39,141 nucleotides of DNA. It comes from Lutibacter sp. (GTDB lineage: Bacteria; Bacteroidota; Bacteroidia; Flavobacteriales; Flavobacteriaceae). The DNA is taken from positions 1 through 39,141 of the forward strand of contig NZ_JAEINV010000023.1 of the NCBI RefSeq assembly GCF_016342705.1, given 5' to 3'. Positions 1 through 7,900 of this stretch are shown here, piece by piece. The position numbers were made by a program, and so were the translations under genes. The notes below the pieces were generated by a model. That model did not search any database. It worked only from the letters and a program-made list of their open reading frames with translations, and was not told where the DNA came from. Numbering within the stretch: position 1 is the stretch's first letter; each line of letters begins with the position of its first letter.

Positions 1-77
1 ATGTGTTTAAAAAAAAATGTAAAACCTATTGAAAACATCCTTAAAAGGATTCAAAAGCAGTTAAAAAAGAGTAGCAA
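1..77 (+). repeat. 77-bp direct repeat, copy 1
   Basis: Bases 1-77 are identical to 3173-3249; the match ends at 78 (A versus G). Copy 1 touches the window edge, so the true repeat may extend further left. The two copies bracket the pair of paralogous lipoprotein genes. Each copy starts with ATG and reads as 26 identical codons (begins MCLKKNVKPIEN, Lys-rich) before the frames diverge and stop. It could be the remnant of a truncated gene or a recombination scar; function unknown. Confidence 0.85.
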
Positions 78-363
78 ACGCTTGGGTTTTTGTTTATACT
101 TATTTTAGAAGAGATTTTGAAACGTTGTATTGAATGCCATATATTAATATTGTAGTTTCCTCTGTATCATAGTCTTAAAAAGAGTATAAACACTAAATTC
201 TTTAATAAAAACATGGATTAGTTATAATTTAATTGTATTTTTAGTAAATCATTTTACACTACTACTACTACTACTAACATAAAAAATCATTTCATTCTCA
301 AATGACCTTGTAATTTAATTATGACCTTAATGGATTATTCACGAACCTTAAAAATTAATCAGT
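78..363. other. Leader/promoter region of lipoprotein gene 1
   Basis: No gene is seen here apart from the short frame running out of the 77-bp repeat. The stretch is AT-rich and similar to the region before the second paralogue. Two blocks are shared exactly: ATAATTTAATTGTATTTTTA (224-243 and 1721-1740) and TTGTAATTTAATTATGA (308-324 and 1803-1819). They probably contain promoter or leader signals, but I cannot assign -33 and -7 boxes with confidence. Confidence 0.5.
258..275 (+). repeat. (ACT)6 microsatellite in leader of lipoprotein gene 1
   Basis: Six perfect ACT triplets lie about 90 bp before the start codon. The matching place before the paralogue (1764-1769) has only two ACT units, so the tract has changed length since duplication. 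Being upstream of the ORF, length change would alter spacing in the promoter or leader rather than reading frame. Confidence 0.8.
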
Positions 364-1578
364 ATGAAACAATTAAAAATGAGTATGGTGGTTCTTTTAA
401 TAGCCACTTTTTTTTCGAGTTGTAACGAAGAAATAACACTAGTACCAGAAAGTGGGGATTTGAATGCTAAAACTTCTGCAATTGACAATGTAAGCGCTAG
501 ACCAGGTTCCATGGAAATTTATGGCGGTGAGCTATATGCCTTATACGCTTGGGACGCTTATAATAGTGTTTATTTATATAATTATAATGCCATAAATGAT
601 GTTTTAGATTTTGATTATGATTATATAGGAGCTACCGGTCATAATAGAAATTTTGGATTTGACTATAATTATAAGGATGGTTTCATTTATTTATTAGCGG
701 GTGAAAGTGAGTGGGAATATGAGAATGCTGGCTATAGGAATTTATATACTTGGAATAAAGATACCAATGAAAAAATATTGCTAGAACAAATTATTTCTGA
801 TGAAGGAGATGAGAGACCGCAGGATTTAACTTTTGGAAATGATGGAACGCTGTACTTTGCATTTAAAAATGGTGAAATAAATGCCTACAATGTAGCGACC
901 AAAACAATGAGTGCATTTAGTACTATGGACGGATGGAAAGGTGGCGTTGGTTTAACCTATGATTTTGACAATAACCGATTAATTTATGCGAGAGGGTACG
1001 ACCCAGTTTCTTTATATTCAATTGAAATACCTTCTGGAGAGGTCAATTTTTTATTTTCATTTTATGCAACTAATTATTATGATTTTGGTAATGCCATTGA
1101 ATATGTAGGAAACAATAAATTGTTAGTTTCTGGAAGAAATATGAATACCATTACCACTGTTGATTTAGAAACGGAGGATGTTAATTTTTTAAGCGACTCT
1201 TATATTTATCAGATAAAAGATTTAATGTTTTTTGTGAACCCAGATTTAGATGATGACGGCGTATTAAATGAAAATGATCCCTACCCAAATTCAAATGTAG
1301 CAGAAACCTTAAGTATTGGAGAGATAAATTTGAATATAGATAATGAGTTTGTGAAATCTGGTACTACTATGATGGATCAAATAGATGCACTTATAGCAGC
1401 CATCAATGAAGAATACACGGGTGATAATTATGCGGTGCTTCATAAGAAATTTATGACGGAACTATCTAAAATTACCTATTACTGGTATAAAGGAAGAATG
1501 ATTACCTCTAGAGAACGATCTGCTATTTCTAGTGCCGCTTGGCGTGCCAATGTTCCATATTATATGAATCAATCATAA
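364..1578 (+). CDS. Putative surface/periplasmic lipoprotein, paralogue 1
   Basis: I do not recognise the family. The 404-residue product has a lipoprotein signal peptide (MKQLKMSMVV... ending SSC, predicted lipidated Cys20). A central region of about 270 residues is rich in Tyr, Asn and Asp with recurring 'LY.Y' and 'G.GLTYDFDNN' strands, suggesting a beta-propeller-like fold. A DDDGVLNENDPYPNS stretch (about 298-312) looks like a thrombospondin type 3 calcium-binding loop. The helical C-terminus contains TYYWYKGR. The downstream neighbour is a paralogue with almost identical ends: the first 75 nt are identical, as is a 60-nt block near the 3' end (1438-1497 versus 2935-2994), while the middle has diverged. 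No terminator hairpin is evident after it. Confidence 0.85.
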   Translation: MKQLKMSMVVLLIATFFSSCNEEITLVPESGDLNAKTSAIDNVSARPGSMEIYGGELYALYAWDAYNSVYLYNYNAINDVLDFDYDYIGATGHNRNFGFDYNYKDGFIYLLAGESEWEYENAGYRNLYTWNKDTNEKILLEQIISDEGDERPQDLTFGNDGTLYFAFKNGEINAYNVATKTMSAFSTMDGWKGGVGLTYDFDNNRLIYARGYDPVSLYSIEIPSGEVNFLFSFYATNYYDFGNAIEYVGNNKLLVSGRNMNTITTVDLETEDVNFLSDSYIYQIKDLMFFVNPDLDDDGVLNENDPYPNSNVAETLSIGEINLNIDNEFVKSGTTMMDQIDALIAAINEEYTGDNYAVLHKKFMTELSKITYYWYKGRMITSRERSAISSAAWRANVPYYMNQS

Positions 1579-1857
1579 ATTTAATAGTTTTTTTAATTCC
1601 TATTTTAAAATATGTTTAGTTATAGCGTATTGAAGATTGTTCTAAAACTTGTAGTTGTTTATTTTTCAAATACTTCCCATATTAAAAGTGCTAACTTTTT
1701 TAAAAAAGCATGAATTAGTAATAATTTAATTGTATTTTTAATTTTAAAACAGAATTTTACGAAACTACTGACATAAAAAAATCATTGCATGCTAAAATGA
1801 CTTTGTAATTTAATTATGAATTAAACTAATTATTCACTAACAATCAAACTAATAATT
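1579..1857. other. Intergenic region between the lipoprotein paralogues
   Basis: These 279 bp contain no gene or clear terminator. The right half resembles the leader of paralogue 1 and includes the conserved blocks at 1721-1740 and 1803-1819, so gene and upstream region were duplicated together. Confidence 0.5.
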
Positions 1858-3069
1858 ATGAAACAATTAAAAATGAGTATGGTGGTTCTTTTAATAGCCA
1901 CTTTTTTTTCGAGTTGTAACGAAGAAATAACAATGTCACCAGAAAATGCTATCAAAAGTGATGCTTCTGTTAGCAGTGCAAGACCATCAGAGAGTGTTCA
2001 AGCAGGGGAGTTATATGCTTTATTCGCTTGGGATTCAAGTGAAAATATAGCTTTATATAGTTATAATCCGTCTAATGATGCTATTTCATTAAATGAAGGT
2101 TTTACTGGAAATACGGGGCAAAATTACAACTTTGCTTTTGACTATAATTCTAATGATGGTTTATTCTATTTTTTAGGGGCTGAACAAAATAATTCAAGCA
2201 CTCCTAGAAGTCTATACACATATAATAGAGAAAATGGAGAGGTACTTTTTATTGATCAAATGGAGTCTGTAGAAGGCCAAATTTCACCTCAAGATTTAAC
2301 ATTTGATGATCAGGGTATCCTTTATGTTGTTTTTAAAGGAGGAGAAATTAACTCCTATAATATAACAACTAATACCATGAGTGCATTTAGTAATGTTCCT
2401 CAGAATGGAGGCGTAGGTTTAACTTATGACTTTGATCATCATCAGTTGCTGTATGCAACTGGTGGTGGAAATACAAGTGGACCTGTTTCCTTATATTCCA
2501 TTGATTTAATGGAAGGTTTATATAATTTATTATTTTCATTTTATCCACCGCAATGTTCAAATGGAACTGCTCATGGGATAGAATATGTAGGGAACAATAA
2601 ATTAATAGCAACTTCAGTTTATGGATGTGATATTATTTATACGATTAATCTAGAAGCTGAAAACACGAACTTATTGTTAAGCCCAACAGGTTCTTATACA
2701 GGAATTGTAGATTTAATTTATATCAATATTAATAATCCAGATATGGATGATGACGGCGTTTTAAATGAAAATGATCCCTACCCAAATTCAAATATGAGCG
2801 AAACTATTAGTCTTGGAGATATGAACTTAACTATAGAAAATAAGTTTGTAAAAACCGGCACTACTATGATGGATCAAATTGATGCATTAATAGCCCAGAT
2901 GAATGAAGAATATACGGGTGATAATTATGCGGTACTTCATAAGAAATTTATGACGGAACTATCTAAAATTACCTATTACTGGTATAAAGGAAGATTAATT
3001 ACATCAAGAGAACGGTCTGCTATTGCTAGTGCCTCTTGGCGCGCCAATGTTCCTTATAGTATGGATTAA
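1858..3069 (+). CDS. Putative surface/periplasmic lipoprotein, paralogue 2
   Basis: The 403-residue paralogue of the preceding gene has the same architecture: a lipoprotein signal peptide identical to its neighbour's through residue 25, a diverged Tyr/Asn/Gly-rich central domain with propeller-like strands ('GGVGLTYDFDHH'), the DDDGVLNENDPYPNS calcium-loop-like segment, and a near-identical C-terminus (MMDQIDALIA, TYYWYKGR, SRERSAI). Conserved ends around a diverged middle fit either purifying selection on export and anchoring parts or gene conversion at the ends. A strong terminator follows 28 bp after the stop. Function unknown. Confidence 0.85.
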   Translation: MKQLKMSMVVLLIATFFSSCNEEITMSPENAIKSDASVSSARPSESVQAGELYALFAWDSSENIALYSYNPSNDAISLNEGFTGNTGQNYNFAFDYNSNDGLFYFLGAEQNNSSTPRSLYTYNRENGEVLFIDQMESVEGQISPQDLTFDDQGILYVVFKGGEINSYNITTNTMSAFSNVPQNGGVGLTYDFDHHQLLYATGGGNTSGPVSLYSIDLMEGLYNLLFSFYPPQCSNGTAHGIEYVGNNKLIATSVYGCDIIYTINLEAENTNLLLSPTGSYTGIVDLIYININNPDMDDDGVLNENDPYPNSNMSETISLGDMNLTIENKFVKTGTTMMDQIDALIAQMNEEYTGDNYAVLHKKFMTELSKITYYWYKGRLITSRERSAIASASWRANVPYSMD

Positions 3070-3095
3070 TCATAAATTTACCAATTTTTATAACT

Positions 3096-3124
3096 AAAAA
3101 CCCAAGCAATTGCTTGGGTTTTTT
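3096..3124 (+). terminator. Rho-independent terminator after lipoprotein paralogue 2
   Basis: A perfect palindrome, AACCCAAGCA ATTGCTTGGGTT, is preceded by an A-run and followed by T6, so it can terminate in both directions. Its 3' arm CTTGGGTTTTT recurs alone at 81-91 just after the first 77-bp repeat copy, which hints at rearrangement there. Confidence 0.85.
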
Positions 3125-3172
3125 AAAATATAGCCAGTAAGGAATTCCCATTTAATTTTGGTTTCGAGCACA

Positions 3173-3249
3173 ATGTGTTTAAAAAAAAATGTAAAACCTA
3201 TTGAAAACATCCTTAAAAGGATTCAAAAGCAGTTAAAAAAGAGTAGCAA
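3173..3249 (+). repeat. 77-bp direct repeat, copy 2
   Basis: Identical to bases 1-77. It begins 49 bp after the terminator of the second lipoprotein gene. Together with copy 1 it frames a unit of 3172 bp containing both paralogues. The ATG-initiated frame inside it continues 15 codons beyond the repeat to a stop at about 3298. Confidence 0.85.
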
Positions 3250-3554
3250 GCAGTCATTTAATTTTTGTCACTTTATAAAAATTCGTATTTTCGAATAACG
3301 CGTTATATAGCAACAGTTTTGAGAATTTATAGCGCAATTGTCTAAATTTTATAAAGCAATTTATAAAAATCGCGAAGCAGTTGACAAATAACGTCTAGGC
3401 ATTTTAGAAAGAACGTCTAGACGTTATGGTGTAAACGTCTAGACGTTATTCTTACACTTAGCGGTTAAATAATGGCAACTAATAAGAGGTATTACAATAG
3501 TACTCAGCAATTAAAAAATAATCAGATATAACATAAATTTAAAGTACTATAAAA
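3250..3554. other. Non-coding region upstream of the HU-like gene
   Basis: No coding potential is visible. The stretch contains the inverted repeat ATTCG-N6-CGAAT (3281-3296), the perfect palindrome ATAACGCGTTAT (3295-3306), AT-rich TTTATAAAA-type repeats (3271-3370), and the 22-bp-spaced iterons described separately. Its density of symmetric elements is unlike the other intergenic regions here. Confidence 0.6.
3390..3447 (+). promoter_or_regulatory. Three iterons of AACGTCTAGACGTT at 22-bp spacing
   Basis: A half copy AACGTCTAG starts at 3390 and full 14-bp perfect palindromes occupy 3412-3425 and 3434-3447. The start-to-start spacing is exactly 22 bp twice, about two helical turns, so bound dimers would line up on one DNA face. 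They end 107 bp before the HU-like start codon. An operator array for that gene is the simplest reading; an iteron-type binding site of another protein is possible. Confidence 0.6.
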
Positions 3555-3947
3555 ATGGCATTACCACTAAAAATTGTAAAGAAAAGAGACCCAAGAGACC
3601 TAAAAAACCCTGAAAACTATTATGTTGCCACCAAGGCTACCGGTGAAATAAATTTTGAAGATTTGGCAAGAATAACCTCTGAGCAATGTACGGCTTCCGT
3701 AGCTGATTGTTATCTTGTTTTATTAGCTTTAGAGCATAATATTAAAGATGCATTGAGCTTTGGTAAAATTGTGCGTTTTGGATTTTTAGGGAGTTTTCAA
3801 ATAAGTATTAGCTCCCATGGGGAAACTACCAAAGAAGCGTTAAGCGTTAAATCTGTAAAACAACGACGCATTTTGTTTCGGCCAGATAAACGGGTAAAAA
3901 CTTTTTTAAAAGGGCTACATTTTACCACAGCAGGGTTTAAGGAGTAG
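3555..3947 (+). CDS. HU-like DNA-binding protein
   Basis: The 130-residue basic protein has an HU/IHF-type fold: an N-terminal helical part (FEDLARITSEQCTASVADCYLVLLAL) followed by the signature beta region GKIVRFGFLGSFQISI, then a long C-terminal arm. It is longer than classical HU (about 90 residues) and has the N-terminal extension MALPLKIVKKRDPRDLKNPENYYV typical of the 'HU-related' family common in Bacteroidota. It probably bends or architecturally binds DNA in the nucleoid. The upstream palindromic iterons might be its regulatory site, though HU-type proteins usually bind with little sequence preference. Confidence 0.85.
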   Translation: MALPLKIVKKRDPRDLKNPENYYVATKATGEINFEDLARITSEQCTASVADCYLVLLALEHNIKDALSFGKIVRFGFLGSFQISISSHGETTKEALSVKSVKQRRILFRPDKRVKTFLKGLHFTTAGFKE

Positions 3948-3996
3948 CTAAGCTTGGGATGTTTAAAGTGTGTGAAATAAATTATTTTAAAATAGG

Positions 3997-4689
3997 TTAT
4001 GCTATTAGGTGTTGGTTTTTTATAGAACTCCCATGCACCACCTCTAACTCATTACTCAAAGCTTCCAGTTCTTTTTCATTTTTTTCCCATGAAACATTTT
4101 TCCGAATTCGGCTAAGGCTTTGCTGTGTAACTCCAATATATGAGGCAATATCTTCTAACTTAACATTGAGTGCCACACTAGAAAACTCTCTAAGGAATTG
4201 TTTATACCGTTGTTCAGCATCAAGAGTGCGTAATAAAGCTTGCTTATAATGTGTCATACCCAAATAATTAACTACACCTACTGCACAAAATTTAGCCAGA
4301 TCAATATTTGAAAAGAGCATCTCTACAAAAGGAGACTTAGGAAGTTCAATAAAATCGCATTCTGTTAGAGTTTCTAGTGTAATACGAGATTGCGTATTGT
4401 TAAGCAAAGAAACGGTTTCAGATAAAATAATAGGAGCCACCCGAAAGTCATACACAAATGACTTATCATTATAGTGATCTTCACACTTTACAATACCTTT
4501 TCCTAAGAAACGAACAGAACTTTCAACTTCCATATAATCTAATAGGCGAACCCCTTTGTTTACCCGCCATAATTTCATAATTCCAAGCATTTTATCCCAA
4601 GAACTATCAGTAATAGGACTCGTTGCATTTATAAACGCATAAAGTTGGTCTACATAATGTGGATAGTCTTTTATATTTATTGGTAGCAT
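3997..4689 (-). CDS. Crp/Fnr-family transcriptional regulator
   Basis: The 230-residue product has the Crp/Fnr layout: an N-terminal cyclic-nucleotide-binding-like beta domain (about 30-125), a dimerisation helix (about 130-165), and a C-terminal winged helix with the helix-turn-helix LEDIASYIGVTQQSLSRIRK (about 178-197). There is no Cys cluster as in Fnr and no obvious cAMP-binding R-S pair, so the effector is unknown; members of this type in Bacteroidota often lack a known ligand. It is read divergently from the giant secreted protein gene, and a TTTACC-N4-GGTAAA palindrome in the shared region is a candidate site for it. Confidence 0.88.
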   Translation of the reverse strand: MLPINIKDYPHYVDQLYAFINATSPITDSSWDKMLGIMKLWRVNKGVRLLDYMEVESSVRFLGKGIVKCEDHYNDKSFVYDFRVAPIILSETVSLLNNTQSRITLETLTECDFIELPKSPFVEMLFSNIDLAKFCAVGVVNYLGMTHYKQALLRTLDAEQRYKQFLREFSSVALNVKLEDIASYIGVTQQSLSRIRKNVSWEKNEKELEALSNELEVVHGSSIKNQHLIA

Positions 4690-4745
4690 ATTTATATATC
4701 TAATATTTAATTTTCATTCAGTTCTTATTGTAAATATAACATTTT

Positions 4746-4761
4746 TTTACCATAGGGTAAA
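4746..4761. promoter_or_regulatory. Palindromic candidate operator TTTACC-ATAG-GGTAAA
   Basis: Two 6-bp inverted arms are separated by 4 bp, the same geometry as Fnr-type sites (TTGAT-N4-ATCAA). It sits in the divergent region between the Crp/Fnr gene and the giant gene, immediately upstream of the -33 box TTG (4762-4764). Its centre is about 43 bp before the inferred start site, a typical class II activator position. Binding by the neighbouring Crp-like protein is inference. Confidence 0.5.
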
Positions 4762-4790
4762 TTGCAGCGAGTTTATTTCAATTAAATTTG
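4762..4790 (+). promoter_or_regulatory. Bacteroidota-type promoter of the giant secreted protein gene
   Basis: A -33 TTG at 4762-4764 and a perfect -7 element TAAATTTG (consensus TAnnTTTG) at 4783-4790 are separated by 18 bp. The inferred start near 4797 leaves a leader of about 108 nt to the ATG at 4905. Confidence 0.55.
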
Positions 4791-4904
4791 AGCTTTATAG
4801 TCATTCATGTAATAAAATAGGTTGTTTATTTATTAAATAGTACTATTTATTATGTACTCACATATATGCTCAATGATTTGCTCAATTTTAAAAACCTATT
4901 AAAA

Positions 4905-7900
4905 ATGAAAAAAAAATTACTTTTTGTAAGTATCTTATTTTTACTTTTTATTCAATTTACCAACGCACAAAACAATGCACTTAAACTTAATGGCTCTAAT
5001 CAATATGTTACTGCAAACGGTGTTAGTAATGCATTGGCAGGTACTACAACCTTAACGATGGAAGCTTGGGTATATCCAACAACAAACTCAGGCACACAAT
5101 TTTTTTTAAGTTTTCATTCTCATACAAACGATAACTTAATTTTGTTGGGTACCAATAACGGACAATTGCTATTAGTGCAGGGTAGCACTGTAACTCCATC
5201 AAATACACCATCAACTATTCCTTTAAACCAATGGTCGCACGTTGCTCTTACTATTGATGCTTCTAATTCAGCAACGGTTTATTTAAATGGCGCGGTGGAT
5301 TTTACGGCTACTATAACTGATTGGCCAGAAACAGGTGGTAAATTCACCATTGGGCAAGATTGGGATGAAGCTAGCCAAACCGACTTTTTTGCTGGTGAAA
5401 TTGATGAAGTACGGGTATGGAATGCAGTACGTACCCCAAATGAGATTAACGCAACTATGTTTAAAGAGCTAGAGCCTCAAGCAGGACTTGAGGCGTATTA
5501 TAATTTTAATATTGGCAGTAGTGCCTCAATAACCGATAATAGCGGAAAAGGTAATACAGGATTGTTTAAATCACGATCACCAGAGTGGCAAACATCCGGT
5601 GCTTTTACAGGAGCAGGAAACGCACTTCAGTTTGATGGCTATAAGTATGTTACTGCAGATAAGCTTAGTGATGATTTAGCAGAAACTCCAGCCTTAAGTA
5701 TTGAGGCTTGGGTTAAGAGTGAAAGAGTTAATGAAACTGAAACTAAAATCCTTTGGTCTTTCCATTCGGCAACCCATGCTAATTTGATAATATTTGCAAT
5801 TTCAAAAGACGGGAAATTAGTAGTGGATAAATATGACGGTGACGGTAGTGATAATCTTTTTTTTGGAACAACAACAATAGCAGCAAATGTTTGGACACAT
5901 GTAGCATTAACAATAGCTGCTAACAATACAGTCATATGTTATATTAATGGTGTTGCTGAAACACTTACATCTAATGATGGTAGTCCCACAAATCTGACAA
6001 CCATTATCACTAGACCTGTTGCTGACGGTTATTTTTCTATTGGTCAAGAATATGATGGTTATTTTCCATCACAAAAATTTATAGGCGAAATAGATGAATT
6101 ACGGGTATGGAATACGGAACGTACCCCAGCTGAGATTTTTGATAATATGGATAAGGTGGTAGCAGTAAATGAGGCAGGACTTAAAGCTTATTATAATTTT
6201 GATAATGCAACTGCGGCCTATCTAACCGATGAAAGCACAAATGCCCCTGCTAATGCTAATCCAGGAACTTTTGTAACTTTATTAACACCAACATTGAAAG
6301 CTTCGGGTGCTTTTTCAGGACCAGGAAACGCTCTTCAGTTTGACGGACTTAACGATAAAGTTCTGATTAATGACGGACCAATATTAGGGAATAATTTCAC
6401 TCAAGAAATGTGGATTTACCCAACAGACGCTACCGAATTCGCGCGTAATATTTTAGGAAAGGGTTTTGGTGTAGTTGAAAATCGACCTCCAAGTGTTTAT
6501 CAAAATGGATTAAAAATTCATTTTGGATTTGGTGATGGAACTGTATGGAACTCATACGTTACTCCAGAGGTGTTAACCATTAGCTCATGGAATCATGTTG
6601 CCTTAACATTCGACGGGACTTCCTATTTGGTATATGTAAACGGAAGATTAGTTTATTCAACAGATTCCTCTTCTGGGAAAACACCGTACCAATTAGCACA
6701 GGCATCCATTGGAGGTCATGATAATTATTTTAAAGGAAGTATCGACGAAGTTAGAATTTGGTCAATCACCCGAACGGCTGAGGAAATTCAGGAAGATATG
6801 ATGAAGACGATGGTAGGAACAGAGGCTGGCTTAGAAGCATATTACCGTTTTGACGAAAGTGCAGGTAACATCTTATCTGATTTTTCAGGCAATAATCATA
6901 TTGGTACTTTAACAAATATGACAGGGGATGAATGGACCGATTCTAAAGCTTTTAACACCTGGCTAGGTGGAACATCTACTGCTTGGAGCGATGCTGCTAA
7001 CTGGTCAGATGGCTTACCTACTGCTACAGACAATGTGGGAATTTACAAAACCAGCTTAGGAAACCAAGCCACAATTAGTGGTTCACCAACGGTAACCAAC
7101 GTATTAATTTCTTCAACTTCGGCTCCTACTTTAAATTCAGGATTCACCGTAAATGGAAACCTAATCACAAACAGCCCAGTAAATCTTAATGGTCAAACAA
7201 TTACATTGGGTAGTGCTGCATATCTTTTAGAAAAAGCAGGGAGTGAATTTTTTGGAAACACTGGAGTTATTACCACCACTAGAAATTTAAGTGCTATTAC
7301 TTCATTAAATGTTGCCAATATGGGGGCTGTAATTACTACTGCTGCCAATATGGGAAGCACAGTAATTACACGTGGACATATGGTTCAAACAAATGGCGTG
7401 AATAATAGCGTTAAACGTTATTTTGATATTACGCCTACAACTAATACGGGGTTAAATGCAAGTCTTGTTTTTAATTATGTAGACACCGAATTGAACGGTT
7501 TAACTGAAGCTAATCTAAAATTATTTAAATCTACTAATGATGGAAATAGCTGGTCAAATGAGCAAGGAACAATAAATACCTCAAATAATACTATTACTTT
7601 ATCTAGTATAGATAACTTTGGAAAATTTACTGCGGCAGTAGATATAAGTACAGCACCAACAGATATTTCAATAACACCCGCATCTATTAACGAAAATAAA
7701 CCTTCCGGTACAGTTGTTGGAGCTCTTTCGGCAACTCTTTCTTCGGAAGTGTATTCCTATAGCCAAGTTTCAGGTGATGGTGCTACTAATAATTCTAGTT
7801 TTAGTTTAAAATTAAATGTAATTGAAGACCAGAACTCTGGTTCTGGAGAGACAGGTATTGCAATATTTAGTACGTACGGAGATATATGGCAATCTTTTAC

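Noticed and set aside
3250..3390. Integron attC-like or MITE-like element suggested by the palindromes
   Set aside because: No integrase-type core sites, matching terminal inverted repeats or target-site duplication could be shown by eye.
3959..4249. Plus-strand open frame of 96 codons after the HU-like gene
   Set aside because: It is the antisense shadow of the Crp/Fnr-family gene, which has clear domain support.
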